From NCBI RefSeq assembly GCF_013409425.1, contig NZ_JACCAC010000001.1:2790001-2854000 (forward strand): a stretch of 64,000 nt of DNA. The letters run 5' to 3'. Both the position numbers and the translations under genes were made by a program. Source of the DNA: Nocardioides perillae (GTDB taxonomy: Bacteria; Actinomycetota; Actinomycetes; Propionibacteriales; Nocardioidaceae). How positions within the stretch are numbered: the first letter of the stretch is position 1; the number at the start of each line of letters is the position of its first letter. Of the stretch, positions 48,782-57,714 are shown piece after piece. The notes under the pieces are model-generated. The model had not been told where the DNA came from. It ran no database searches and saw nothing but the letters and a program-made list of their open reading frames with translations.

Positions 48782-50088
48782 GCGGAGCCGTCCGGCAGCT
48801 CGAACCACACGACGGTGCCGCCGCCGTCGCGCGGCTGCAGACCGATCTCGCCACCGTGCGCGTTGACCACCCGCTTGCAGGTGGCCAGGCCGATGCCCGA
48901 GCCCTCGACCCGGGTGTCGACCCGGGTCAGGGGCTCGAAGACCCGCTCGGCGTCGGCCTCGGCCACGCCGATGCCGCGGTCGGCCACCTCGACCCGCCAG
49001 CGGCCGTCGAGGCGGGTCGCGCTCACGTCGACGACCGGGGTCGCACCCTCGGGGACGAACTTGGCGGCGTTGGCCACGAGGTTCTGCAGCAGCGCGCGCA
49101 GCTGGGTGCGGTCGGCGTGCAGGGTCGGCAGCGCGCCGACGCTCACCTCGGCGTGGGCCAGCGGCCCCTCGAGGTCGGCGAGCACCTCGGCCACCACCTC
49201 GCCGAGGTCGACCTCGGTGCGGCGCAGGTCGCCGCCGATGCGGGCGTAGTCGAGCAGCTCGTCGACCAGCTCGCGCATCCGGTTGGTGGCGCTGAGCGCG
49301 CGGGTGGCCAGCCAGCTGGCCTGGCCGACCGCGTCGTTCTCGGGCCCGGCCTCCTCGAGCTCCTCGCGCAGCAGCGCGAGCGCCATGCCGACCGCCGTGA
49401 GCGGGTTGCGCAGGTCGTGGCTGACCTGCCCGGCGAAGGCAGCGAGCTCCTCGTTGGACCGCTCCAGCTCGCGCTGCACACGCCGCATCCGCGCCAGGGT
49501 GGCGGTGAGCTGACGGGTGCGGCGGTCGAGCTCGAGCACGTCGACGATCCGGTCGGCGAGCGTCTGCAGCGAGAGCCGCTGGTGGTCGTCGAGCACGCGC
49601 GGCTCGGTGTCGAAGACGCACAGCGTGCCGATCGCCACGCCCTCGGGCGTGACGAGCTGGTGCGCGGCGTAGAAGCGCACGTCGCCGAGCTCGCCGGTGA
49701 CGAAGGGGTTGTGCTCGAAGCGCGGGTCGAGCCGGGCGTCGACCAGCACCACCGGCTCGGTCTCGTGCAGGATCGCCGCGCACATCGAGTCCTCGCGGCT
49801 GCAGATGCTCGCGTCGAAGCCGTGCGCGGCGACCTGGTGCTGCTCGGTGGCGGTGATGAGGTTGATGGTGGCCATCGGCACGCGGGTCACCACCGCGGCC
49901 AGCTCGGTGAGCGCCCGCAGCTCACGGCGCGGCTGGCGGGTGAGTGCCTCGTAGGCCGAGAGCTCGGCCTCGCGCCGTGCGTCCTCGGTGGCCCCCGCCG
50001 ACGCGGTGCCCGCCGTGGCCGCAGTCGTCGTGCCCGCAGTCGTCGTGCCCGCAGTCGTGCTCGCCGTCGTGCTCGCCGTCGTGCTCAC
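48775..50088 (-). CDS. GAF-domain sensor histidine kinase of the Psp operon
   Basis: A 437-residue soluble kinase. After a low-complexity Ser/Thr/Ala/Gly run (STTASTTAGTTTAGTTTAAT, residues ~8-27, encoded by repeated GAGCACGACGGC-like units) come a GAF domain (~50-185; ATINLITATEQHQVAAHGFD, MCAAILHE), a coiled linker, the H box FAGQVSHDLRNPLTAVGMAL (~220) and a HATPase (NLVANAAKFVPEG, VADRGIGVAEAD, GSGIGLATCKRVV). GTG 50088 overlaps the PspAB stop. No partner regulator is in the operon. It probably senses a small molecule or redox state. Confidence 0.92.
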   Translation of the reverse strand: MSTTASTTASTTAGTTTAGTTTAATAGTASAGATEDARREAELSAYEALTRQPRRELRALTELAAVVTRVPMATINLITATEQHQVAAHGFDASICSREDSMCAAILHETEPVVLVDARLDPRFEHNPFVTGELGDVRFYAAHQLVTPEGVAIGTLCVFDTEPRVLDDHQRLSLQTLADRIVDVLELDRRTRQLTATLARMRRVQRELERSNEELAAFAGQVSHDLRNPLTAVGMALALLREELEEAGPENDAVGQASWLATRALSATNRMRELVDELLDYARIGGDLRRTEVDLGEVVAEVLADLEGPLAHAEVSVGALPTLHADRTQLRALLQNLVANAAKFVPEGATPVVDVSATRLDGRWRVEVADRGIGVAEADAERVFEPLTRVDTRVEGSGIGLATCKRVVNAHGGEIGLQPRDGGGTVVWFELPDGSAD

Positions 50089-50657
50089 AGTCCCGGTGCC
50101 CCCCACAAGGCCAGCCAGCGCTGGCGGTCGTCCTCCACCGGCAGGTCACCGGCCACGGCCTGGGCCACCTGCACCTCCCGCAGGGTGTCACGGGTCTGCG
50201 GCCCGGTGGGCGAGAAAGGGTAGAAGGTGCCCTGCTTGTACAAGTAGACCAGACCGAGCGGGTGGCCGCTGCCGTCGTCGAAGGCGACGACCGAGCAGAG
50301 CAGCCCGGTGGCGAACCCCTGCTCCTCGAGCAGCAGGTGGGCGACGTGCAGGTCGGCGCAGAGCTCGCCGGTGGCCGCTTCCGGGCGCGCGAGGGTGAAC
50401 CACGTGAAGCCGAAGCGGTCGTGGGAGACCTGCACCGCGGGCATCCGCGGGTCGGCGTCGAGCAGGGCCAGGATGTCGGCGCGCGTGCGGTCGAAGGCCG
50501 GCCCGCTGGCTGCGCGCAGGCACAGCGAGGCGGTGCCGGTCGCGTGCAGGCCGAGGGTGGACTCCAGCGTCAGCGCGGCGGTCGGCACGGCGAAGAGCGC
50601 GTCGAGGCGGGCGGGGCGGGGCGTCGAGCGGCCCAGCAGCGACTGCCACAGTCCCAC
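50085..50657 (-). CDS. PspA-associated protein PspAB
   Basis: A 190-residue protein matching the PspAB family described with actinobacterial PspA/HtpX operons: GLWQSLLGRSTPRPARLDAL, FDRTRADILALLDADPR, SHDRFGFTWFTLARPEAATG and KQGTFYPFSPTGPQTRDTLR. Cytoplasmic, no catalytic motif visible. It lies between HtpX-like M48 and the GAF kinase, overlapping the latter. Role: partner in the membrane-stress module, exact function unknown. Confidence 0.88.
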   Translation of the reverse strand: MGLWQSLLGRSTPRPARLDALFAVPTAALTLESTLGLHATGTASLCLRAASGPAFDRTRADILALLDADPRMPAVQVSHDRFGFTWFTLARPEAATGELCADLHVAHLLLEEQGFATGLLCSVVAFDDGSGHPLGLVYLYKQGTFYPFSPTGPQTRDTLREVQVAQAVAGDLPVEDDRQRWLALWGAPGL

Positions 50658-50666
50658 GGCGCGCCC

Positions 50667-51578
50667 CTAGCCCTGCGGCCGACCGAGCTCGGTCTGGATG
50701 CGCGCGAGCTGCTCCAGGCGCTGCTCGAGCGACGGGTGGGTGGAGGTGAGGCCCTGCAGGCCGACCCCGCGCACCGCCGGGGCGATGAAGAAGGCGTTCA
50801 TCGGCTGGGCCGCCCGCAGGTCGCGGGTGGGCGTCGCCTCGATGCCGCCGGCGATCTTCTGCAGCGCGGACGCGAGCGCCGCCGGCCGCATCGTGAGGTA
50901 GGCGCCGGCGCGGTCGGCCGACAGCTCGCGGTAGCGCGAGAGCAGCCGGGTCAGGAAGAAGCTCACGGCGTAGACCACGAGGCTCACGACGAGGGCGACC
51001 ACCCAGAACGGCGCCCCGCCGTTGTCGCGCCGGTTGCCGCCGCCGAAGAACGCGCCGTACTGGGCGCCCTGCGTCAGCAGGCCGGCCGTGATGCCGGCCG
51101 ACGCGGCGAGCGTCATGACCGCGACGTCGCGGTGGGCGACGTGGGCCAGCTCGTGGGCGAGCACCGCCTCGAGCTCCTCGGCGTCGAGGGTGCGCAGGAT
51201 GCCGGTCGTCACCACGACCACCGCACGGTCGGGCGAGCGGCCGGTGGCGAAGGCGTTGGGCAGCGGGCTGTCGGCCACGCCGACGCGGGGCTTGGGCATG
51301 TCGGCGAGGGCGCAGAGCCGGTCGACCATGCCGTGCAGCTCGGGGGCCTCCTGGGGGGTGACCTCGCGGGCGCGCATCGCCCGCATCGCGACCTTGTCGG
51401 AGCTCCACCACTGGTAGGCGGCGACCCCGATGCCGGCCAGGGCGATGAGCGGCGCCAACCCGCGGAAGAGCGACATGAGCACCACGACGAAGCCGACGAA
51501 GAGCGCCCCGAGCAGGAAGAGCGTGAGCGTCATCCGGGCCGTGAGACCACGGTCGCCGACGAAGCGTGAGCGGGCCAC
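50667..51578 (-). CDS. htpX: HtpX-like M48 membrane metalloprotease
   Basis: A 303-residue integral-membrane protease for quality control of membrane proteins. Two N-terminal TMs (MTLTLFLLGALFVGFVVVLM, LIALAGIGVAAYQWW), the zinc site LAHELAHVAHRDVAVM (~150-165), a second TM pair, and the third ligand region RYRELSADRAGAYL (~235). The 3' end lies close to PspAB. GTG 51578 is eight bases past the PspAA stop. Association with pspA is well known in actinobacteria. Confidence 0.93.
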   Translation of the reverse strand: MARSRFVGDRGLTARMTLTLFLLGALFVGFVVVLMSLFRGLAPLIALAGIGVAAYQWWSSDKVAMRAMRAREVTPQEAPELHGMVDRLCALADMPKPRVGVADSPLPNAFATGRSPDRAVVVVTTGILRTLDAEELEAVLAHELAHVAHRDVAVMTLAASAGITAGLLTQGAQYGAFFGGGNRRDNGGAPFWVVALVVSLVVYAVSFFLTRLLSRYRELSADRAGAYLTMRPAALASALQKIAGGIEATPTRDLRAAQPMNAFFIAPAVRGVGLQGLTSTHPSLEQRLEQLARIQTELGRPQG

Positions 51579-51586
51579 GGCGCCCC

Positions 51587-51865
51587 TCAGCCCGGGACCA
51601 GGCCGTCGTCGCCGAGCATCTCGCGGACCTCGTCGAGCGTCGCGTCGGCGGGCGGCAGGATCAGGTCGGACTCGTCGAGGCTGTCGGCGGGGTGGGCGAC
51701 GCCCACCTCGCGGACGCCGTCGAGCAGCGCCGCGAGCGCCGCGGTGAAGGCGGCCTCGTCGCCCGCCTCGACCGCGCGCTCCACGGCCCCGTCGAGCTCG
51801 TTGAGGCGGTCGAGCGCGGTCTCGGGCACGTCGAGCTGGCCCTCGCCGAGGATGCGGACGATCAC
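51587..51865 (-). CDS. PspA-associated protein PspAA
   Basis: A 92-residue PspAA family protein: VIVRILGEGQLDVPETALDR, LNELDGAVERAVEAGDEAAF and the Leu/Asp-rich C-terminus SDLILPPADATLDEVREMLG. It is thought to bind PspA. GTG 51865 overlaps the pspA stop as GTGA, so the pair is made in fixed ratio. Confidence 0.9.
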   Translation of the reverse strand: MIVRILGEGQLDVPETALDRLNELDGAVERAVEAGDEAAFTAALAALLDGVREVGVAHPADSLDESDLILPPADATLDEVREMLGDDGLVPG

Positions 51866-52650
51866 GACCGGCCCTCCTCGTCGGCGACGGGCTGCGCCTG
51901 GGCCTCGCCCGCCAGGATCGGGCCCGACTCGGGTGCCTCGATCGCCTGGGGCTGAGCGCCGGCCTTGAGCCGGGCCAGCTCGGCCTCGACATCGGAGGTC
52001 GAGGAGAGCGCGTCGAGCTCGCGGGCGATGTCGTCGCCACGGTTGGTCGCGGTGGCGTCGTCGAGGGCGCCCGAGGCGATGAGCTCGTCGATCGCGCCAG
52101 CACGGGCCTGCATCTGCGCGGTCTTGTCCTCTGCGCGCTGGATCGCCAGGCCGACGTCGCCCATCTCCTCGCCGATGCCGGAGACCGCCTCGTTGATGCG
52201 GGTCTGCGCCTCGGCCGCGGTGTAGGTCGCCTTGATCGTCTCCTTGCGGGTGCGGAAGGCCTCGACCTTGGCCTGCAGCCGCTGCTGGGAGCTGACGAGC
52301 TTCTCCTCCTCGGCCTGCAGCTGGGCGTGCTGGGCCTGCAGGTCGCCGATCTGCGAGGTGAGCGCGGACTTGCGGGTCAGCGCCTCGCGCGCGAGGTCCT
52401 CGCGACCGACCTCGATCGCCTTCTGCGCCTGCGCGGTGAGCTTGGCGGCCTGCTGCTCGAGCTGGGTCACCTGCAGCTCGACCCGCTTGCGGCTGGTGGC
52501 GACGTCGGCGACGCCGCGGCGCACCTTCGTCAGCAGCTCGACCTGCCGCTGGTAGCTGTAGTCGAGGGTCTCGCGCGGGTCCTCCGCGCGGTCGATCGCC
52601 TTGCTGGCCTTCGACCGGAAGATCAGGCTGATGCGCTTCATGAGGCTCAT
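51862..52650 (-). CDS. pspA: Phage-shock/ESCRT-III-like protein PspA (IM30 family)
   Basis: A 262-residue coiled-coil membrane remodelling protein of the PspA/Vipp1/ESCRT-III superfamily. The amphipathic N-helix is MSLMKRISLIFRSKASKAID; helical hairpin ~25-215 (KRVELQVTQLEQQAAKLTAQ; LQAEEEKLVSSQQRLQAKVE). The C-terminal ~40 residues are Pro/Ala/Glu-rich and disordered, typical of actinobacterial PspA. AGGAG precedes ATG 52650. First gene of the stress operon; a TAGGGT hexamer at 52734-52739 and a leader hairpin lie upstream. Confidence 0.95.
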   Translation of the reverse strand: MSLMKRISLIFRSKASKAIDRAEDPRETLDYSYQRQVELLTKVRRGVADVATSRKRVELQVTQLEQQAAKLTAQAQKAIEVGREDLAREALTRKSALTSQIGDLQAQHAQLQAEEEKLVSSQQRLQAKVEAFRTRKETIKATYTAAEAQTRINEAVSGIGEEMGDVGLAIQRAEDKTAQMQARAGAIDELIASGALDDATATNRGDDIARELDALSSTSDVEAELARLKAGAQPQAIEAPESGPILAGEAQAQPVADEEGRS

Positions 52651-52689
52651 GGTGCGGCTCCTCGTCTCGTCCCCGCGGGGCGCCGGTGG

Positions 52690-52739
52690 GCGGAGGTGGG
52701 CGAGGACCACCTCCGCGGTGCCCCTCCCGGGCCACCCTA
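52690..52739 (-). promoter_or_regulatory. pspA promoter and leader hairpin
   Basis: TAGGGT on the minus strand (52734-52739) and, about 11 bases past the implied start of transcription, a 10-base stem GCGGAGGTGG/CCACCTCCGC (52690-52716) with a 7-base loop. The leader to ATG 52650 is ~77 bases. Confidence 0.5.
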
Positions 52740-52785
52740 GCCCGCACGCCCCACCGGCCGGGGGCACGCACGGGTCGAGCGCCGG

Positions 52786-52791
52786 TAGGCT
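52786..52791 (+). promoter_or_regulatory. -10 hexamer of a leaderless promoter (DUF3043)
   Basis: TAGGCT, six bases before GTG 52798. Confidence 0.5.
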
Positions 52792-52797
52792 GGCGGC

Positions 52798-53421
52798 GTG
52801 TTCCGACGCAGCAGGTCCGACGAGGCAGCGGCCCCCGCCACCCCCAGCCCGGGCCCGGGCGCCGGCCCCGCCACCGAGGTGGCCGCGCGCCCCGGCGCCA
52901 AGGGGCGTCCCACGCCGTCGCGCAAGGAGGCCGAGGCCGCCCGCAAGGCCCGCGCCCGCACCCCCCGCACCCGCAAGGAGCTCGCCGCGGCCCGCCGCGC
53001 CGCCCGCATCGAGCAGAGCGAGCGGGTGCGCCGCGGCATGCGCACGGGCAACGAGGCCGACCTGCTCCCCCGCGACCGCGGCCCGGTCAAGCGTTTCCTG
53101 CGCGACTTCGTCGACGCGCGCCTGACCTTCCTCGAGCTGATGATGCCGCTGCTGCTCCTCAGCCTGCTGCTGAGCCTCACCGGCAACGCCTACCTCGTCA
53201 CGACCAGCTCCAACATGATGCCCCTGCTGCTCCTGCTGGCCCTGGCCGACGGCGTCGCGCTGCGCTTCCGGGTGCGTCGGCAGCTGAAGGCCCGCTTCCC
53301 CGACGAGTCGTGGAAGGGCACCACCTACTACGCGGTCGTGCGCGCCCTGCAGGTGCGTTTCCTGCGGATGCCCAAGCCGCAGGTCAAGCTCGGCCAGGAG
53401 CTGCCGGAGCACTACCGCTGA
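52798..53421 (+). CDS. DUF3043 membrane protein
   Basis: A 207-residue actinobacterial membrane protein of unknown function. Residues ~1-85 are basic and Ala/Pro-rich (KGRPTPSRKEAEAARKARAR; a typical DUF3043 N-terminus), ~95-110 VKRFLRDFVDARLTFLELMM, two TMs (MPLLLLSLLLSLTGNAYLV, MMPLLLLLALADGVAL) and a basic C-terminal part (RRQLKARFPDESWKGTTYYA). Its stop overlaps the GNAT start as TGATG. Divergent from pspA. Confidence 0.9.
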   Translation: MFRRSRSDEAAAPATPSPGPGAGPATEVAARPGAKGRPTPSRKEAEAARKARARTPRTRKELAAARRAARIEQSERVRRGMRTGNEADLLPRDRGPVKRFLRDFVDARLTFLELMMPLLLLSLLLSLTGNAYLVTTSSNMMPLLLLLALADGVALRFRVRRQLKARFPDESWKGTTYYAVVRALQVRFLRMPKPQVKLGQELPEHYR

Positions 53422-53984
53422 TGGCGCGCCCCGACGGGCCGACCGCCGACGTGTCGGTCCGCGTGGCCTGGGCCGACGACGCGGCCGCGGTCGCGGCCGT
53501 GCAGGTGCGGGCGTGGGCCCGCGACCTGGCCGGGCGGGTGGCGGCCGACGACCTGCCCGACGCCGAGAGCGTCGCCGCGGCGTGGCACCGCTCGCTGACC
53601 GCCTCGGGCGACGCCCGCAACCGGGTGCTGGTCGCGCTCGAGCGCGCCCGGGTGGTGGGCTTCGCGGTGACCGTGCCCGCGGCCGACCCCGACTGCGACC
53701 CCGTCGCCGACGGGGAGCTCGCCGAGCTGGTCGTCGCCCCGGACGAGACCGGGCGCGGCCACGGATCGCGCCTGCTGCAGGCCGCGGCCGACACGCTGGC
53801 CGCCGACCGGTTCACCCGCGCCGTGCACTGGGTCGCGGCCGACGACGACGCGCGCCGCGCCTTCCTGCAGGGCGCCGGGTGGGCACCCGACACCGCCCAC
53901 CGCGAGCTCGACCTCGGCGCGGCCGGCGGGGCCACCCTGCGCCAGGTGCGGTTGCACACCGCCCTGGGCGACCCAGCCGCGTGA
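53421..53984 (+). CDS. GNAT family N-acetyltransferase
   Basis: A 187-residue acetyltransferase: VRVAWADDAAAVAAVQVRAW, the CoA loop LVVAPDETGRGHGSRLLQAA (~105-124) and WVAADDDARRAFLQGAGWAP. Substrate unknown. ATG 53421 overlaps the DUF3043 stop and its own stop overlaps the azlC start, so all four genes 52798-54981 form one tightly coupled unit. Confidence 0.88.
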   Translation: MARPDGPTADVSVRVAWADDAAAVAAVQVRAWARDLAGRVAADDLPDAESVAAAWHRSLTASGDARNRVLVALERARVVGFAVTVPAADPDCDPVADGELAELVVAPDETGRGHGSRLLQAAADTLAADRFTRAVHWVAADDDARRAFLQGAGWAPDTAHRELDLGAAGGATLRQVRLHTALGDPAA

Positions 53985-54673
53985 GCCCCGGCCGGGTGCG
54001 GTCGGCGCTGCGTCGCCCGGTCGTGCGCGACGGGGTGGCGGTCGGCGTCGCCACGGGCCTGTACGGCGTGTCCTTCGGCGCCGTGTCGGTGGCCGCCGGC
54101 CTGAGCGTGCTGCAGACGTGCGCGCTGTCGCTGCTGGTCTTCACCGGCGCCTCGCAGTTCGCGCTCGTCGGGGTGGTGGCCTCGGGCGGCACGGTGCTCG
54201 CCGCGACCGCCACCGCCGTGCTCCTCGGCGCCCGCAACGCCTTCTACGGCCTGCGCCTCGCGCCGCGCCTCGAGGTGGCGGGCCTGCGGCGCGCCGCGGC
54301 CGCCCACCTCGTGATCGACGAGTCCACCGCGGTCGCGACCGCCCAGGTGGACGACGCCGACGGCCGCGCCGGCTTCTGGGTCACCGGCCTGGCCGTCTTC
54401 GTGTGCTGGAACCTCGCCACCGCCGTCGGCGCCGTCGGCGGGCAGGCCCTGGGAGACCCGCGCGCCTACGGCCTCGACGCCGCGGTCGGCGCCGCCTTCC
54501 TGGCGCTGCTGTGGCCGCGGCTCCACGGCACGGTCCCGCGCCTGGTCGCACTCGGCGCGGCCGCCCTCGCCTGCGGCCTCGTGCCGTGGACGCCCGCGGG
54601 CGTGCCGGTGCTCGCCGCGGGTGGGGTGGCCCTCCTCGTCGGGGCCTGGGGCCGGCCGGGGCGGGAGCCGTGA
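53981..54673 (+). CDS. azlC: AzlC-family branched-chain amino acid exporter, large subunit
   Basis: A 230-residue membrane protein of the AzlC/YgaZ family, large subunit of a two-component exporter for branched-chain amino acids or related compounds. TMs include VAVGVATGLYGVSFGAVSVA, FTGASQFALVGVVASGGTVL (family signature) and VLLGARNAFYGLRLAPRLEV; AAHLVIDESTAVATAQV is the conserved central loop. GTG 53981 overlaps the GNAT stop. Confidence 0.93.
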   Translation: MSPGRVRSALRRPVVRDGVAVGVATGLYGVSFGAVSVAAGLSVLQTCALSLLVFTGASQFALVGVVASGGTVLAATATAVLLGARNAFYGLRLAPRLEVAGLRRAAAAHLVIDESTAVATAQVDDADGRAGFWVTGLAVFVCWNLATAVGAVGGQALGDPRAYGLDAAVGAAFLALLWPRLHGTVPRLVALGAAALACGLVPWTPAGVPVLAAGGVALLVGAWGRPGREP

Positions 54674-54981
54674 GCGCGACGGCGCTGTGGCTCGCGGTCC
54701 TCCTGACGGCGGCCGGGTGCTACGCGCTCAAGGTCGCCGGCCTCTCGGTGCCGCGAGCCGTGCTCGAGCGACCGCGGGTGCGCCGCGTCGCCGACCTGCT
54801 CCCGGTCGCCCTGCTGTCGGCGCTGGTGGCCGTGCAGGTGCTCGCCGACGGCGACCGCCTGGTGCTCGACGGCCGGGCGGCCGGGCTGGCGGTGGCGGTC
54901 GCCCTCCTCCTCCTGCGGGCGCCCTTCCTCGTCGTCGTGGCGGGCGCTGCCCTGACCGCCGCACTGCTGCGCGCGCTCTGA
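54670..54981 (+). CDS. azlD: AzlD-family branched-chain amino acid exporter, small subunit
   Basis: A 103-residue membrane protein with four short TMs (ALWLAVLLTAAGCYALKVAG, VADLLPVALLSALVAVQVLA, AAGLAVAVALLLLRAPFLVV), the small partner of AzlC. GTG 54670 overlaps the azlC stop by GTGA. Convergent with dapB at a 15-base distance. Confidence 0.92.
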   Translation: MSATALWLAVLLTAAGCYALKVAGLSVPRAVLERPRVRRVADLLPVALLSALVAVQVLADGDRLVLDGRAAGLAVAVALLLLRAPFLVVVAGAALTAALLRAL

Positions 54982-54996
54982 GGACACCGCGCGACC

Positions 54997-55824
<828 letters not shown>

Positions 55825-55885
55825 CCGCCGTGCGGCCGGACGTCCGCGCCCGGCGCGGGTGACTGACGGGGCGGGCGCGAGGTGG

Positions 55886-55891
55886 CAGTCT
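55886..55891 (+). promoter_or_regulatory. -10 hexamer of a leaderless promoter (methyltransferase)
   Basis: CAGTCT, six bases before ATG 55898; weaker match than the others (C at position 1). Confidence 0.35.
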
Positions 55892-55897
55892 GTCCGC

Positions 55898-56416
55898 ATG
55901 GCGGTGCAGACGGTCCCGGCACGGATCAGGTGGGCGGTCGACCTCATGGACCCTCGCCCCGACGACTCGGTCCTGGAGATCGGGTGCGGACCGGGTGCAG
56001 CGGCGGAGGTCATCTGCGGTCGCCTCGAGCGCGGGAAGCTCTTCGCCATCGACCGCTCGGAGTCGGGCGTCGACCGCACCCGCCGGCGCAACCAGCAGCA
56101 CGTCGACGCGGGCCGCCTCACGGTGCGCCAGATCGACCTCGCGACGCTGCGGGTGCCGGTGAAGCGCCTCGACAAGGTCTTCGCCTTCGGCGTCAACCTC
56201 TTCTGGGTGCGCGACTGCGCCGACGAGGTCGCGCTGCTGCACGAGCGGCTGCTGCCCGGCGGTGGCGTCCACCTCTTCTACGACGCGACGCGTCGCGACC
56301 AGGTGCCGTCCATCCGCGACGGTGCCACCGCGGCGCTCGACGCCGGAGGCTTCGAGGTGCGCAGCGTGGTGAACGCCGCCCCCGCGGTCCTCGCTGTCGT
56401 GGGTCGTAAGGTTTGA
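55898..56416 (+). CDS. Class I SAM-dependent methyltransferase
   Basis: A 172-residue short methyltransferase. SAM motif I is VLEIGCGPGAAAEVICGRLE (~27-46), acidic motif II LFAIDRSESGVDRTRRRN, motif IV region LDKVFAFGVNLFWVRD and post-motif LLPGGGVHLFYDATRRD. Substrate unknown; the FYDATRRDQVPSIRDGATAA region is typical of small actinobacterial enzymes. Short intergenic on both sides, no operon partner. Confidence 0.88.
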   Translation: MAVQTVPARIRWAVDLMDPRPDDSVLEIGCGPGAAAEVICGRLERGKLFAIDRSESGVDRTRRRNQQHVDAGRLTVRQIDLATLRVPVKRLDKVFAFGVNLFWVRDCADEVALLHERLLPGGGVHLFYDATRRDQVPSIRDGATAALDAGGFEVRSVVNAAPAVLAVVGRKV

Positions 56417-56452
56417 GCCTTCAGACTGCTCGGACAAGCCTGTGACCTGTTG

Positions 56453-56458
56453 TACGGT
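56453..56458 (+). promoter_or_regulatory. -10 hexamer upstream of the HTH protein gene
   Basis: TACGGT, 27 bases before GTG 56486, which has its own ribosome site (GGAGG), so the gene is leadered. Confidence 0.45.
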
Positions 56459-56485
56459 CATCCCAGTCCCACGCCTGGAGGTCCG

Positions 56486-57133
56486 GTGCCCGTCGTCGTC
56501 CTGACGCTCGACCAGCGCGGCAGCCGACGCGCCGCCGACCGCGTCCCGGACCTGCTGCGCCGGCTCGCCGACCTCCCGACGGTCCGGGCCTTCGCCCGCA
56601 CCGCCGGTGACGAGGTGCAAGGCGTGCTCGACTCCGCCGAGGCGGTCACCCGGGTCCTCGAGCTGCTGCTCCGCGACCGCGGCTGGCACCTCGGGGTCGG
56701 CATCGGGGACGTCGAGCTCCCACTGCCCCTCGACGTCCGCGCCGGCCGGGGCGACGCCTTCCTGCGCGCGCGCGACGCGGTCGTCCGCGCCAAGTCCTCC
56801 CCCGCGCACCTGCGCGTCGCCGGCCCCGCTGCCGGTCCGGCCGCTCGCAGAGCCGAGCACCTGGAGGCCGTGCTCTGGCTGTGGGCCGCGGTCCTGGCGC
56901 GTCGCAGCGCTCGCGGGTGGGAGGTCGCCGACCTCGTCGACGCCGGCCTGACCTACGACGAGGCCGCCGGTCGACTCGGCATCTCGCCTTCCGCGGTCAG
57001 CCAGCGCGCGCAGGCCGCCGGACTGGTCGAGGGCGCTCGCGCCCGTCGGCTGGTGGGTGACCTCGTGACCGACCTGCTCGACGGAGGCGCTGAGGGCGAC
57101 CCCGACGTGGTGGCCCCGGGGGGCCGGCGGTGA
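56486..57133 (+). CDS. SatD-like protein with C-terminal helix-turn-helix
   Basis: A 215-residue protein. The N-terminal ~140 residues (VVVLTLDQRGSRRAADRVPD; GDEVQGVLDSAEAVTRVLEL; LGVGIGDVELPLPLDVRAGR; GDAFLRARDAVVRAK) resemble the SatD/nucleotide-cyclase-like group. The C-terminal HTH reads LTYDEAAGRLGISPSAVSQR (~165-184). GTG 56486 follows TGGAGG. GTG of the next membrane gene overlaps its stop, so the pair recalls SatD with a membrane partner; the assignment is tentative. Confidence 0.7.
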   Translation: MPVVVLTLDQRGSRRAADRVPDLLRRLADLPTVRAFARTAGDEVQGVLDSAEAVTRVLELLLRDRGWHLGVGIGDVELPLPLDVRAGRGDAFLRARDAVVRAKSSPAHLRVAGPAAGPAARRAEHLEAVLWLWAAVLARRSARGWEVADLVDAGLTYDEAAGRLGISPSAVSQRAQAAGLVEGARARRLVGDLVTDLLDGGAEGDPDVVAPGGRR

Positions 57134-57687
57134 TCGCGCAGGAGTGGCTGGCCCTCGCGGCGCTCGCCCTGGCCACCGCGACGGCGTTGCCGGCCTGGTG
57201 GCAGGCCCTGCTGCCGGCCCGCACCCGCGCGCTGCTCGCCGCGGGCGCGGGGGGCCTGCTGCTCCTCGCCTGCGCCGTTGCTGCGCTGGTGCCCGGGGCC
57301 CCGCTGGAGGGAAGGGTGGTCCCCGACCTCGCGGTCGCCCTCGCAACCGTGCTGGCGGTGGTGGGGGGCGGACCCGTCACCGCCGCGGTCTTCGAGCTGG
57401 TCGACGCCCGTGACGACGACGAGCGCACGTCCGTGCGACGGGCCGGCGAGGTGCTGCGCGGCGGTGCCTGGATCGGCGGCCTCGAGCGGGCCGCGGTGAC
57501 GGGGGCGCTGGTGGGCGGCTGGCCGGAGGGCGTCGCGGTGGTGCTGGCGGTCAAGGGCCTGGGGCGCTACCCCGAGCTGCGCAGCGGCGACAGCCCGGGC
57601 GCGGCCGAGCGCTTCATCATCGGCACCTTCGCCAGCGTGCTGTGGGCGGTGGCCTGCGCAGGCGCCGCGACCCTGCTGCGGCCCTAG
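57130..57687 (+). CDS. Membrane protein paired with the SatD-like regulator
   Basis: A 185-residue membrane protein of unknown function with about four to five TMs: ALAALALATATALPAWWQAL, LLAAGAGGLLLLACAVAALV, LAVALATVLAVVGGGPVTAAV, VTGALVGGWPEGVAVVLAVK and FASVLWAVACAGAATLLRP. A cytoplasmic loop (ELVDARDDDERTSVRRAGEV) is charged, and EYPELR-like GLGRYPELRSGDSPGAAERF precedes the last TM. GTG 57130 overlaps the regulator stop, so the two are coupled. Possibly the regulator's sensor or target. Confidence 0.75.
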   Translation: MIAQEWLALAALALATATALPAWWQALLPARTRALLAAGAGGLLLLACAVAALVPGAPLEGRVVPDLAVALATVLAVVGGGPVTAAVFELVDARDDDERTSVRRAGEVLRGGAWIGGLERAAVTGALVGGWPEGVAVVLAVKGLGRYPELRSGDSPGAAERFIIGTFASVLWAVACAGAATLLRP

Positions 57688-57714
57688 TCCGCGTGCCGCA
57701 CCGGCCGGGTCGCG

